In this document: positions 19,690 to 30,358 of the stretch, one piece after another
How the letters are laid out: each line of letters opens with the position of its first letter
Position numbering within the stretch: the stretch's first letter is position 1
NCBI GenBank assembly: GCA_023374025.1
Contig: SIJG01000134.1
Coordinates: forward strand, 62,001 to 126,000
DNA from: Heterodera schachtii
Lineage: Eukaryota > Nematoda > Chromadorea > Rhabditida > Heteroderidae
Length of the DNA: 64,000 nt
Direction of reading: 5' to 3'
Notes under the pieces: generated by a model
Seen by the model: the letters and a program-made list of their open reading frames with translations, nothing else
The model's database searches: none
What the model was told of the DNA's origin: nothing
Made by a program: the position numbers and the translations under genes

Positions 19690-20798
19690 TCACCCAATGT
19701 TTTGTTTGTCGCCACTCAAATCAATGCTGACATTGTTCAAATTGTCCAAATTTGTGTCCTCCCACTGAACCATTTGTCCAATTTGGTGTCGTTTAATCAT
19801 CCAGCGGATGGCCCATCCATATTCACATGCTTTTCTGATCAGTGTCAGCTTCTCGTTGGTTCGTTCGTTCACCACTTCAAATGGCATCATTGACGTCGAC
19901 GTGGCATGGACAGCAAATTGAATTTCGTAGCAAGCAGAAAAAGTGGCACGGAGAAATGCCTAAATAATGGGAAACAAAATTAAAAGCCATCATTAATCAG
20001 TTGTTTGAGGAAAATGTGGCCACACACTTCTTTGAAGGTGTTGATCCATTCGTCGATGTTAATAGCTGGTTCATGATAATAAACACAATTTAATCGCTTG
20101 GGTTGGCCATTGGTTGTCGGAGTGTGCAGCCATTTTGACAGAATTTGGCCACCAGTTGCATTTGGACTGATCAAAATCACCACCAATTGCATCGGGCAAC
20201 AGGCGATAGGCATTGATTGAATTCAGCCATTTCAGATCGGAGAAGATTGTTGGTGAGATGAGACGACGCAAATTGTCCAGATGGTCAGCATTGGTCAAGC
20301 CCAAGTGGCAAATGTTTGGTGCAAAAATGGGCCAAATTTCACGGGCCAAAACATCCCAAATCGGCTGCACATCATTTTTGGCTGACCAAATGGAGAATTT
20401 CAAAGCGGTGCCATTTCCATCGAAAATTTGTTTATTGGCACGGAGAAATGCGATGACGAAATGGTCAATGTACCTGAAAACGGACGGAATGCTTTTTTAA
20501 TGTTTTTTAATTTGGAATTACGCAATTTGAAGGTCCTTGAAGCGAATTTTGTTGGGCAACGGACGGTCGGGCAAAGGAAATGGCACAGATTTGACGTAGT
20601 TGATAAACACGGACAGTCTCGGCATTGTTCCAATCTTGTCAATTCTGATTTGTCTCCAAATTGTCAGTCGCGGATTGGCCGTCGAAATGTTTGTCGACCA
20701 ACGCATCAAAACGTATAGAAACCAGTGCCAATTTGAGTCCGAGTTGAGCGTGGTTAAAGAATGGGAGACTGTCCATCAAAACATCGCTGCAAATGCAG
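19690..20798 (-). pseudogene. Cyst-nematode-type F-box protein gene, copy 1 (frameshifted)
   Basis: The minus strand shows the F-box exon from 20798 (acceptor CATTTTAG): DSLPFFNHAQLGLKLALV then FDALVDKHFDG. Then come LTIWRQIRIDKIG, the SVFINYVKSVPFPLPDRPLP linker, PIWDVLAREIWPIFAPN, DHLDNLRRLISPTI, SKWLHTPTTNGQPKRL, and the C-terminal exon ending IDLSGDKQNIG. This arrangement is what I know from the large F-box families of Globodera and Heterodera (SCF adaptor-type proteins with a variable C-terminal half). Relative to copy 2 it has an extra base near 20673 and another near 20170, each changing frame. A transposon sits in the intron upstream. Confidence 0.75.
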
Positions 20799-20827
20799 CT
20801 AAAATGTGGGAAAAAATTACTTTAACT

Positions 20828-21842
20828 CAGGGTTACCCTTGAAAATTTCCCGAAATAAGTACATCGCTGGTCAAAAATAAGTTTTAGGGGTCAAAAATAA
20901 ATACATTTTTTAAAACATGTTTCCACAACTTTAAATCGCATTTTTATTCAAAAAATCAAGAATTAGCAACATATTTCTCTCCGCCAACTATTTTTCTGAG
21001 CAATTCCGGCTTAGAAATGAGAAATTATACATTTCCGAAAACCAATTTTAAGATTTTAACAATTTTGTCGAAAACATAAGCAATTTGTAATTTCAGTGCA
21101 TTTAGAATCAAAAAAATCAGATTTTTAACAAATTTTTTCGGCGCATTTTTCCGAAAAATTTTTGGGTATAGGTGAGGGAAGAGCGTCCGGCGGTGCCGAT
21201 AGGCGCCGCCGGGGAAATTTTTTGAAAATTTAATGCAATTTGTTAACAAGTTCTGTCCAAAAATGAACAAAATTTGCGATCTTGTGCTAATTTTTAAGAG
21301 AAAAAATAGGATTTTTTTGGGGCCGGCGGTGCCGATAGGCGCCGCTGAGGGAAAATTTTAAGAATTTTTAATCAATTTTGTTAGGAATAAGCCAAATTTT
21401 TCAGAAATTTCCTCTTTTAAATGAAAATAAGGCACTACCCTAAATCTGAACATTTCTTAAAAATAATACACCCCTGCTATAATAGACGCCGCCGGAAAAT
21501 TTTTTTTGTAATTTTTAATACGATTTCATAATGATTTTGTTCAAAAAAAGACAAAATTACGATTTTGAGCCAATTTTTTTAAAGAGAATAAGAAACTGCC
21601 GAGAGAAAAATTTGAATATTTAATTGAATCTTGTTAAGATTTTTCGTATTAATTCGCTTCATTCTTTCAAAAATTATCATTTAAAAATCTAAATTTCTCT
21701 CTGAATCCAAAAAATAAGTACAAAATAAGTACATTTAGCTCAAATAAGTACAATACTTACAAATAAGTACATTTTAAATTTATAAGTTTTGGACCCTCCA
21801 AATAAGTACAATACTTACAAATAAGTACAAAGGGTAACCCTG
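20828..21842. mobile_element. 1,015-bp non-autonomous hAT-like element
   Basis: The ends are CAGGGTTACCCTT and AAGGGTAACCCTG, perfect 13-bp terminal inverted repeats. The target duplication is CTTTAACT on both sides (20820-20827, 21843-21850). The equivalent place in the other F-box copy (about 31480-31500) lacks the element. AAATAAGTACA words are repeated near both ends, as in hAT transposase-binding subterminal repeats. Internally it carries two GCGGTGCCGATAGGCGCCGC palindromes. No ORF is credible. Confidence 0.9.
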
Positions 21843-22090
21843 CTTTAACTTGTAAAAAAAAATTGAGTTTTTCTCTCAAAAAAGTGCCAATTTTGGATGA
21901 CCGTTTCAATTTCGTCCACAACGGTCGGTTCATTTTCATTGACACGCGAACACTTCTCCGTTTTCCAAACGATGTCGTAAGTGAGTGTCATTTCTACAGT
22001 GTCGGGGCCAAATGTAACCCTATTTAACAGCCTTTCAACAGTTTAATTTACATAAAATGTTTATATTACATTTTGCTAATTGCTTTTGCG
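21843..22090 (-). pseudogene. Remnant of F-box copy 1 first exon, with an inverted tail
   Basis: 21860-21975 matches the first-exon region of the sister copy (31555-31655) in the same orientation. From about 21978 the sequence continues as the reverse complement of 31780-31890. So the N-terminal exon has lost its start and a piece of about 110 bases has been inverted. Confidence 0.6.
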
Positions 22091-22253
22091 TTGGTCATAT
22101 AAACTTTTAAATTTTCCATTTGTATATTTTATCGCGACTTTTGCCTAATATTTTCCAATTTTCCTCTCAATTTTGCTTTGTTTTTTTTTGTAATTTTATT
22201 TTTCTCTTAATTTTTCTTTAATTGCACCAAATTTTTCCATCATTTCTCTTTTC

Positions 22254-22712
22254 GGTAATACTGCCGATGGTCCCCCCCCCCCTTTTTGGAGAAAATTTTT
22301 TCTGTTCTAAAAAGTCGTGAAAACACGTTTTATGGAGTTTTTAGGGTCGCTGATCACGAATCTGACATTCATTTTGACCAATTTCGAATCACGGACCCGG
22401 ACTCGAACAAAAAGTCGAAAATTCAAAATTCACTTTTAGTGGGTACGTGTACAGAATGACTATTTTTTGATGTTACGACGGTTTTTGACTAAATTTAGCT
22501 TTTTTGGTCCATTTAAGAACAAAAGTAAGAATTTTGAAAATTTTGAATTTTCGACTTTTTGTTCGAATTTGGGTCCGAGATTCGAAATTGGTCAAAATGA
22601 TGTCAGATTCGTGATCAGTGACCCTAAAAGCTCAATGTTTTCACGACTTTTTAGAACAGAAAAAAAAATTTCACCAAAGGGGGGGGGGGGGGGGACCATC
22701 GGCAGTATTACC
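22254..22712. mobile_element. Palindromic hAT-like MITE (GGTAATACTGCCGATGGT)
   Basis: The terminal arms GGTAATACTGCCGATGGTCC and GGACCATCGGCAGTATTACC are exact complements. The 8-bp target duplication CTCTTTTC is present on both sides (22246-22253, 22713-22720). A homopolymer of C (left) or G (right) follows each arm. The core shares the TTCGAACAAAAAGTCGAAAA motif with the other family members. Confidence 0.88.
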
Positions 22713-22764
22713 CTCTTTTCTGTTGATTAGTTGGGCCGTTCCCATTTTTTCCACCCGTAAGATC

Positions 22765-24000
22765 AAATAACAACAAAATTAATGCTCCTAATAAAGTAGG
22801 AAACTGCATTTTCTTAATATTTGGTACATATTTTAGGTTTTGTACATATTTCATATTTTCTTTCACATATTTGCATATGTACATATTTTGACTACATTTT
22901 CTGCACATTTTTAACAGCTCTAATGATGACGGCGGAGAGGTTTGTGAACAGTTCTTTTGCTTTTTGAAAATTTGCCAAAAATTCAAAAAAAATGGTCTTT
23001 TTGAAAGGGTGAGAGGGTGGAGAAGGGGCGGGGGAATGGCATCGGTAGAAAATCTCGGTAAACGAGTCGAGACTTGGATTTTGTTGTGGGTTCTGCCTCG
23101 GGCAAAATTCCCACCGGCGACGAGACACCTTCTGGGCTGAAAATTTTTCGCATTAAAATTACTCGTTGGCTTATTATTTTGTGTTCTTATTGTAATATTT
23201 GACCCATTTTAAACTTGTTCTCGGGCCTTTTAGGGTCGGAAAAACCGATTCTGGCATCCATTTTGACTCATTTCGAGTTCCGAACCCGGATTCGAACAAA
23301 ATCCGAAAAAGTCGAAAATTCATTTTTAACCAAAATTCACGTTTATTGTGTTCAAATCCGGGTTCGGGAGTCGGATTGAGTCAAAATTGGTGCCAGAATC
23401 AACTCCTAAAAATCAATTTTGAGTAATAATCGCGATTTTAAAAGTGATAACCAAAAAAGCAAAATCAATTTGTCCAACGCCAACCAAAACAATGTTTTTT
23501 TCCCCAATTCGCTCCATTTTCCTCTCCATTTCATACTCCCTTTTCCTACTAATTTCTGTTTCCATTTTCCAGCGTCGTTGTGCTTTCGTGTTGCATCGGA
23601 CCATGACTGGGGTTCTGTTGAAGACGCGTTTGAAGGTTTAATAATCCATCATCAGTTATTAGGCTGTTTTTCAATTAGAGACTTTAAAAACAAAAAATGT
23701 TTGAGATTTGTTGGCATTTTTTTCTATGTGCTTTTATTTTCAAAAATGTTTTCTTCGGGTTTTTTCAATCCCACCCGAATTCGGAGAAAAAGTCGAGAAT
23801 TAATTTGAAATTCACATGGGACTGTTCCACCCAAATTTTCGAAAAACGATTTTTTTGTTTTCAAAGCTAATGCAAACATGGTTCGAGGGTTTTCGGGGTT
23901 GGTGACCACGGGCTTTTGAGTTTTTTTTTTTTTTTTGGGTGCAAACCCAAAATCTCGCCGCAGAAATTAAAAAAATTTTTTTTCAAACAGAAATTTTACG
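22765..24000 (+). repeat. Segmental duplication, copy 2 (upstream of RBR ligase exons)
   Basis: Colinear with 8524-9640. It contains an extra piece near 23105-23260 and keeps the exon-like frame RVASDHDWGSVEDAFEG after the acceptor near 23572. It ends just before the first RBR exon. Confidence 0.75.
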
Positions 24001-25660
24001 ATGGGCGAATTGTGCAAAAGGCGGCGAAAGATTTGCGATTGAGGCGGACATTGAAGAACATTTCCAATTGCCTGAACGAATTGACGAGGACGAAAACGAA
24101 GAAGAAAATGGTCAAATGGAAGTGGAAACGGAGCACAAAAGCGAAGAAAGAGACGCGGAAAGGACGACGAGAAAACCCATGAAAATTGGGGACTTTTTAA
24201 TGATGGCCAACAGCAAAAAGAGAGGACGGAATGCCAATGCCGAAACAAAAGTACTAATTACTTGATGAGACAAAGACAATAATAGAAAGTGACTAAATGA
24301 AACGGTAGCCCATCGGGAAAAGGGACCATGGCAAATAAAACCGAAATTGCAATTAGAGCCGAAACATGGAAAAAGGCCAATTAGTTATGGAAAGAAGCCA
24401 ATTAATTAATTGCTTAACGGATTGATATTATTTCATTTTTGTTTAGCGCGTATATGAACCGTTTGGCGCGACACACACTTTCTGCGACGACTGCTGGCGA
24501 CAGCACATTGGCCAATGTTTGAGCAACGGCCGAATGCCAATCAGCTGCATGGTCTGTGGAAAAGCAATTTTTCCATTTAAATTTAAATTTTTTTTCATTT
24601 TTACGGCTTTTCTCTATGGCTTTTGTGCCGTTTAGGCCCACAATTGTTCGTCCGTCGTCCGCCCTTCGGTCGCTTTGCTCGTCGTTGGACAACCCATTGC
24701 GCAGCGGTACCGTCAACTTTTGGTCAAACGACGCCGTTTGTGCCGCGACTTTGTCGTCTGTGCCCAATGTGACGGCACCGTTCGGCTGCGTTTGAATTGG
24801 CATCGCTTTCGCGCAAATCGCAGCCATTGGCGAAGTGTGCGCTTCTGCAATCACACGGTGAATGAAAGGGGGATTTATACAAATTAAGGGATAATTTATT
24901 CCAATTTTTCACCGTATTTTCACATTCCCCAGGCCAATCCCTACAATCTCTGCTCCTTTCCGGCGGCATAAATCGCATCGCCCGCGGCGTTCGCTGCGAC
25001 AATTGCAACAATTTGGTGGAGAAGAACAACGGCTGTGACCACATTGTTTGCGTTTGTGGCTACGAATTTTGTTGGCGCTGTGGCGGCGATTGGAAAAGGC
25101 ACAAAAATTGCGTGGGCCAAGGACAAATTGTGAGCGAATGGCACAATGAAATTGGCATTTTTGACTCTATTTAATGCCTTTTGTCAGAACGTGCCACTGT
25201 TTGATCTTGTCTTTGTAAAAGGGCCAAGTGGAAGAAAATTGGCCAAATCTCCGGGGAAATTCTTCGCGGAATGTGCCGAGTTCAGAGCATTCCGTCAGCC
25301 CAATAGGCGCAAACTTTTCAAATTGATGGACCAAATGTTTGGAAACGATCGCCCCAGCGGACGCCAATGGGCGGAGAAATACCTTCAGGCAAGAAACATT
25401 TAATTGGCCAATTAGGCAATTAATTAGAACATTTTAAGGTGTCAGAATTTGTTGAACTTTGTTTGGCGAAGCGACAGACAAGCGGCAAAAAGTCGGACGA
25501 TTTCAGCGCGGCGACAGACCGATTCACTTTCCGCACAATTCCATTCATTGCCAAAATGGACAATAAAATGACACATAAGACGATCAGCAGTGATATGGTG
25601 CAACAAAATTACGAGCAAATGGTGGCGATCAGCAAGCACATTATCGAAATGATCAGATGA
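23991..25660 (+). CDS. RBR-type (Ariadne-like) E3 ubiquitin ligase, probably broken
   Basis: Exons placed: 23991-24250, 24447-24551, 24636-24857, about 24933-25129, 25188-25388 (a GC donor follows), 25439-25660. The first is acidic (HFQLPERIDEDENEEENG). The second and third hold a RING1-like piece (THTFCDDCWRQHIGQCL, then ISCM/AHNC) and an IBR-like linker (IAQRYRQLLVKRRRLCRDF, CAQC). The fourth holds a clear RING2: CDNC, EKNNGCDHIVC, CGYEFCWRCGGDW, with the catalytic-type Cys position at the GCDH context. RBR ligases pass ubiquitin through a RING2 cysteine. The exon 3 to exon 4 junction is out of frame by two bases with the obvious acceptor, so either the acceptor differs or the gene is damaged. 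No full RING1 was found upstream. Confidence 0.68.
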
Positions 25661-26029
25661 AATGCGAAGGAACGAATAAACAAATTGCATATAAAAAATT
25701 GTTTATTGTTATTGTTAACTGATTGGATATTAATTAATTAATAAAATAGTCGCGAAAGTGATTGTTAAAATTAATAATTTTTATAGATTCTTAACATTTC
25801 TAGTTACTTTAATTAATTGACCATCTCGAGAAATTATTATTTAATTCATAATTTTTATAAAACAAAAATTATAATCACATTTTAACGAATTATAACATAA
25901 TAAAAGGAATCTGGGAGTTTTAAAAATAAATTTGATTGTGGATTAGTTAATGACGGATTGTCTTCTGACGGATTAACCACCGACGGACTGTCCGGGAGCC
26001 CCCCCCCCCCCCCCCCCCGCCTCGGTAAC
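25661..26029. other. Intergenic, with a poly-C tract
   Basis: AT-rich sequence after the RBR stop, containing the words GACGGATTGTC/GACGGATTAACC/GACGGACTGTCC and an 18-19-base C run near 26000. No gene seen. Confidence 0.6.
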
Positions 26030-26518
26030 TTTCTTCGGCTAATTTAATCAGGCCAATTATTTCGTTAGCCTTTTCAATTGTCCCTTCCCATTTTGAATTT
26101 TCGCTTAATCTTTGCACCGTTTTCACATTTTGTCGTTTTTCTCAATTCTATGTTTCCCAATTTTGAGTGCATTTTCTTCCTCCCCAATTGGTAAATGCCA
26201 ATTTTGCCAACATTTTCTTCACATTTTCCTCAATTAATTTCAAATTTTCATTTATATTTTCTCTTGCCTTTTTTGCATTTCTTTGCTCAAATTCATCTGA
26301 ACTTTCATTTGCAATTCTGAACAATTCGGCCATTGGATTTGAGAATAAATTTCGAGAAATGTTTTGCGACCCGTCGAATAATGCCAAGACTTTTTCCTCC
26401 TAATTAAGCAATTCAAAAATTATATTTAATTAGTCTGACAATGATTTAATTGTCCAAACAAATTACCAGAATTAATTTCGGATGATGATGATCATTTTCT
26501 TTTTCTGCTTTTTCAATC
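26030..26518 (-). pseudogene. Unknown helical protein, two exons with in-frame stops near the end
   Basis: Minus-strand exons 26518-26467 (IEKAEKENDHHHPKLIL) and 26399-26148 join in frame with good splice signals. The second reads EEKVLALFDGSQNISRNLFS, then a charged helical stretch INENLKLIEENVKKMLAKLA, ending at TAG (26148). Past TAG and a nearby TGA the same frame continues as protein-like sequence (NVKTVQRLSENSKWEGTIEK, then IIGLIKLAEES) to about 26030. Either two nonsense mutations occurred or the real end is TAG. I do not recognise the family; the composition fits a soluble helical protein. Confidence 0.42.
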
Positions 26519-26734
26519 CTAAATGTTAGTATTGATTATATTTTTTTCATTTTAATTTTAAACCAACCAATTCTTTAAGAGACAATCATCACCAAAATTT
26601 TTCTAAAATATATTTTTTTTTCAAAATAGCTAATTATTCTTATTAGGTATTACAAAATATAAATTATTTAATTCTCATTATTTAATTAAAAAGGAAACCC
26701 CTTTGAGGCGATAAATTTTCAAATTGAGAAGCCA

Positions 26735-28433
26735 ATGCTGTTGTTGCTGGTGTTGTTGCTGTTGTGTTGCTGGTGTTGCTGTTGTGTTGTTGCTGCTGTT
26801 GTATTGTTGTTGTTGTTGCAGTTGTTGCTGTTGTTGCTATTGTTGTTGTTGTTGCTGTTGTTGCAGTTGTTGCTAGTGTTGCTGTTGTGTTGCTGTTGTG
26901 TTGTTGCTGGTGTTGCTGCAGTTGCTTGTTTTGCAGTTGTTGTTGAGTTGCTAGTGTTGCTGTTGTGTTGTTGCTGGTGTTGCTGTTGTGTTGCTGTTGT
27001 GTTGTTGCAGTTGTTGCTGGTGTTGCTGCAGTTGCTTGTTTTGCAGTTGTTGTTGTTGCTAGTGTTGCTGTTGTGTTGTTGCTGGTGTTGTTGCTGTTGT
27101 GTTGCTGGTGTTGCTGTTGTGTTGTTGCTGCTGTTGTATTGTTGTTGTTGTTGCAGTTGTTGCTGTTGTTGCTATTGTTGTTGTTGTTGCTGTTGTTGCA
27201 GTTGTTGCTAGTGTTGCTGTTGTGTTGTTGCTATTGCTGGTGTTGTATTGTTGTTGCTGTTGTTGCAGTTGTTGTTGTTGCTGGTGTTGCTGTTGTGTTG
27301 CTGTTGTGTTGTTGCTGGTGTTGCTGCAGTTGCTTGTTTTGCAGTTGTTGTTGAGTTGCTAGTGTTGCTGTTGTGTTGTTGCTGGTGTTGTTGTTGTTGC
27401 TGTTGTGTTGCTGGTGTTGCAGTTGTTGTTGTTGTTGCTGGTGTTGCTGTTGTGTTGCAGTTGTTGTTGTTGTGTTGTTGCTGTTGTTGTTGTTGTGTTG
27501 TTGCTGTTGTTGCTGGTGTTGTTGCTGGTTTTGCAGTTGTTGCTGTTGTGTTGTTGCTGTTGCTGGTGTTGCTGCAGTTGCTTGTTTTGCAGTTGTTGTT
27601 GTTGCTAGTGTTGCTGTTGTGTTGTTGCTGGTGTTGTTGTTGTTGCTGGTGTTTCAGTTGTTGTTGTTGTTGCAGTTGTTGTTGTTGCTGGTGTTGCTGT
27701 TGTGTTGTTGCTGGTGTTGCTGCAGTTGCTTGTTTTGCAGTTGTTATTGAGTTGCTAGTGTTGCTGTTGTGTTGTTGCTGGTGTTGTTGTTGTTGCTGTT
27801 GTGTTGTTGCCGTTGCTGGTGTTGTGTTGTTGTTGCTGTTGTTGCTGTTGTTGTTGCCTGTTGTTGCTGCTGTTGTTGCTGTTGTGTTGTTGTTTTGTTG
27901 TGTTGTTGCTGTTGCTGGTGTTGTGTTGTTGTTGCTGTTGTTGTTGTTGCTGGTGTTGCTGTTGTGTTGCAGTTGTTGTTGTTGTGTTGTTGCTGTTGTT
28001 GCTGTTGTGTTGTTGCTGTTGTTGCTGTTGTTGTTGCTTGTTGTTGCTGCTGTTGTTGCTGTTCTGTTGTTGTTTTGTTGTGTTGTTGCTGTTGCTGGTG
28101 TTGTGTTGTTGTTGCTGTTGTTGCAGTTGTTGTTGTTGCTGTTGTGTTGCAGTTGTTGTTGTTGTGTTGTTGCTGTTGTTGCTGTTGTGTTGTTGCTGTT
28201 GTTGCTGTTGTGTTGTTGCTGTTGTTGCTGTTGTTGTTGCTTGTTGTTGCTGCTGTTGTTGCTGTTCTGTTGTTGTTTTGTTGTGTTGTTGCTGTTGCTG
28301 GTGTTGTGTTGTTGTTGCTGTTGTTGCAGTTGTTGTTGTTGCTGTTGTGTTGCAGTTGTTGTTGATTTGTTGCTGTTGTTGCTATTGCTGTTGGCTGTTG
28401 TTGCTGTTGTTCTGTTGCTGTTATTTTTATTAA
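26735..28433. repeat. Second CAACAG-type minisatellite, inverted relative to the first
   Basis: On the + strand it reads as TTGTTGCTG/TTGCTGTTGTG words, the complement of the 13745-16796 array, with extra variants (GCTGCAGTTGCTTGTTTTGC). Long frames stay open on both strands for the same compositional reason. Its right edge (about 28433) joins the same flank as the left edge of the first array. Confidence 0.92.
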
Positions 28434-28750
28434 TCTGTTCAGCAGTAAAAGTTTCTGAGATCCTTTTGTTCAACCTTTTCCACATAAGTATTTAGTTTAA
28501 TTAAATTCTTTTTTAATTTAATTTAATTTTTTATTTTTATTTTCCTTTGTCAATTATTTTTCATCAATTTTCTTTCTCTTTACCTTTTCTGATTGATCAA
28601 TTCTTTGTACGTTCAGCCAAAAAGAGTGCTTAAAATAAAATGGAGCCAATTTTCTTGGGAAACATTGTCAACTTTTCCATTTATTGTAACAAATGTTTTT
28701 ACGCCGATGGGTTAAATTAAATTAAATTTTTAATTCGGAATTATTCCGAA

Positions 28751-29180
28751 ATGCGTTCCAAAAATCATTTCGGTTTTTTCTTTGCCCTTTTTTTCGTTAG
28801 TTTAACAGCGAATGCGGTGAAATTGGAGAGGAAAAAAGTGGTGGAAGGATACGCCGTGAAATCAGATTGGGTGGGGCCAACAACAACAGCCAATGAGACT
28901 TCCAATTCCCTATGGAGGCGACGGAGCAATGGGCGACGAATTCGGCACTTGTGCCATTGACCAAAGCGAGTCCATTTCCAAGGGTTTTTATAAATTGTCT
29001 AATTGCCTCAAATAGTGCCAACTGTTGTGCACACAATGTTCGGACCGGTCAAAGGCTTCACTGACATTGACGGGGCCAACTCGAGTCTCGTCGACGTTTT
29101 CCTCGGAATTCCGTTCGCCCAACGCCCGTTGGCCATTTGCGATTTGAGGCAAATGCTAATGAATTTTGACAAACTTTAAT
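28751..29180 (+). pseudogene. Carboxylesterase (type B) N-terminal fragment, copy B
   Basis: Starts with a signal-peptide-like MRSKNHFGFFFALFFVSLTA, then KKVVEGYAVKSDW. A frame change follows compared with copy A. A second exon (acceptor CTCAAATAG before about 29013) reads VPTVVHTMFGPVKGF, then DIDGANSSLVDVFLGIPFAQ, the classic start of a carboxylesterase domain (the F-L-G-I-P-F-A block). The frame ends at about 29180, before the catalytic domain, and a CT microsatellite follows. Confidence 0.78.
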
Positions 29181-29215
29181 TAATTTCAATTTCACTGTTA
29201 TGCCATTTTCCCCAT

Positions 29216-29350
29216 CTCTTTCTTCTCTCTCTCTCTTTCTCTCTCTATTCTTCTCTCTCTCTCCCCCTCACTCTCTCCTCCTCTCTCTCTCCCCTCACTC
29301 TCTCTCCTTCCCTCTCTCTTTCTTTGTCTCCCTCTCTCTCTCCTCCCCTC
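29216..29350. repeat. CT-rich microsatellite
   Basis: CTCTCTCT/CCCCTC tract; inverted counterpart of 12928-13117. Confidence 0.9.
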
Positions 29351-29364
29351 TTCTTAAAACAAAA

Positions 29365-29880
29365 TTATTCCTTTCCTTGTTATTTAACTACTTTCCATTT
29401 TTGGGTCTTTGGACGAATTTTGAAGAAATTTTCTGTAATTTTGAGTTTTTTTTAGGGCTGAGTGACCCAAATCCAACATTTATTTCGGCACCCCGAACCA
29501 GGACTCTTAAGAAAATGTCGAAAATTAGAATTAAGAATTCACATTTATACAACAAATTCAATTCAAATGCATGAAAATGATTATTGGCACGGATAGAATT
29601 GCGAAATTACATATGCCAGAAATGAAAGAATTCCAACAAAATTAACGAGCAAATGAGCATCTAAAATAATTAACAGATCCATTTGTCCATTGAATAATCT
29701 CCAAAAAAAGCCGATCATTTCTCAATTATATTTCACTTCTTAAGCACATTTCGACTCCCTTTTCCGCCGCTTTGTCCCGATTCTTTTTCTTCTTTTTGTC
29801 GAGACAATGGCCTAAATTGAGTGATTTAAATCTCGAAAATGCAATTTGTTTTTCTTTAAAAATTGAAATCATCAACATTT
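29365..29880 (-). repeat. Third copy of the Lys-rich exon region
   Basis: Same orientation and content as 18225-18790, without the F-box side differences. The Lys-rich last exon lies near 29750-29815 on the minus strand. Confidence 0.75.
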
Positions 29881-30311
29881 GGTATACTTTAATGGTGTGC
29901 CCCCTTTTTGGAAGAAAAATTTTTTGCTCTAAAAAGTCATGAAAATGTTATGGATGCTTTCTGGTCGGGGAACACGAATTCATTCATTTTGATAAATTTC
30001 GAATCCCGGATCCAAATTCAAATAAAAAGAGTTTTTTATGTTCGTGTCTGTATAAAATGGCCTGACCATTTTTTTTTGATTCTGCAACGGTTTTTGACTG
30101 AATTTGGCTTGGTTCGATCAATTAGGAACAAAAGTAAAAATTTTGAAGTTTTCTACTTTTTTGTTCGAGTTCGGAGCCGGTATTCAAAATTAGTCAAAAT
30201 GAATACGGATTCGGATTCTCCGACCCAGAAACCCAACATAAACATCTTTTCTCGACTTTTTAAAACAAAAAATTTTTCTTCAAAGGGGGGCTCACCATCT
30301 AAAGTATTACC
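29881..30311. mobile_element. Palindromic element GGTATACTTTAATGGTG/CACCATCTAAAGTATTACC
   Basis: Sister of 18799-19648 without the nested insertion. It contains the single GAGTTCGG site (30167-30174) that is duplicated around the insertion in the sister. No ORF. Confidence 0.78.
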
Positions 30312-30358
30312 ATGAAAACTTGTAAAAAAAATTGTTTGAATTCTTTTGTTTTTCATAC

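Noticed and set aside
24556..24795. Alternative frame in the RBR IBR exon
   Set aside because: The competing frame lacks the Cys pattern and does not join the RING1 exon in phase.
26735..28485. Long frames in the second array, including an Asn/Thr/Gln-rich one of about 425 codons
   Set aside because: Same composition artefact; the frame runs through the repeat only and has no splice or domain context.
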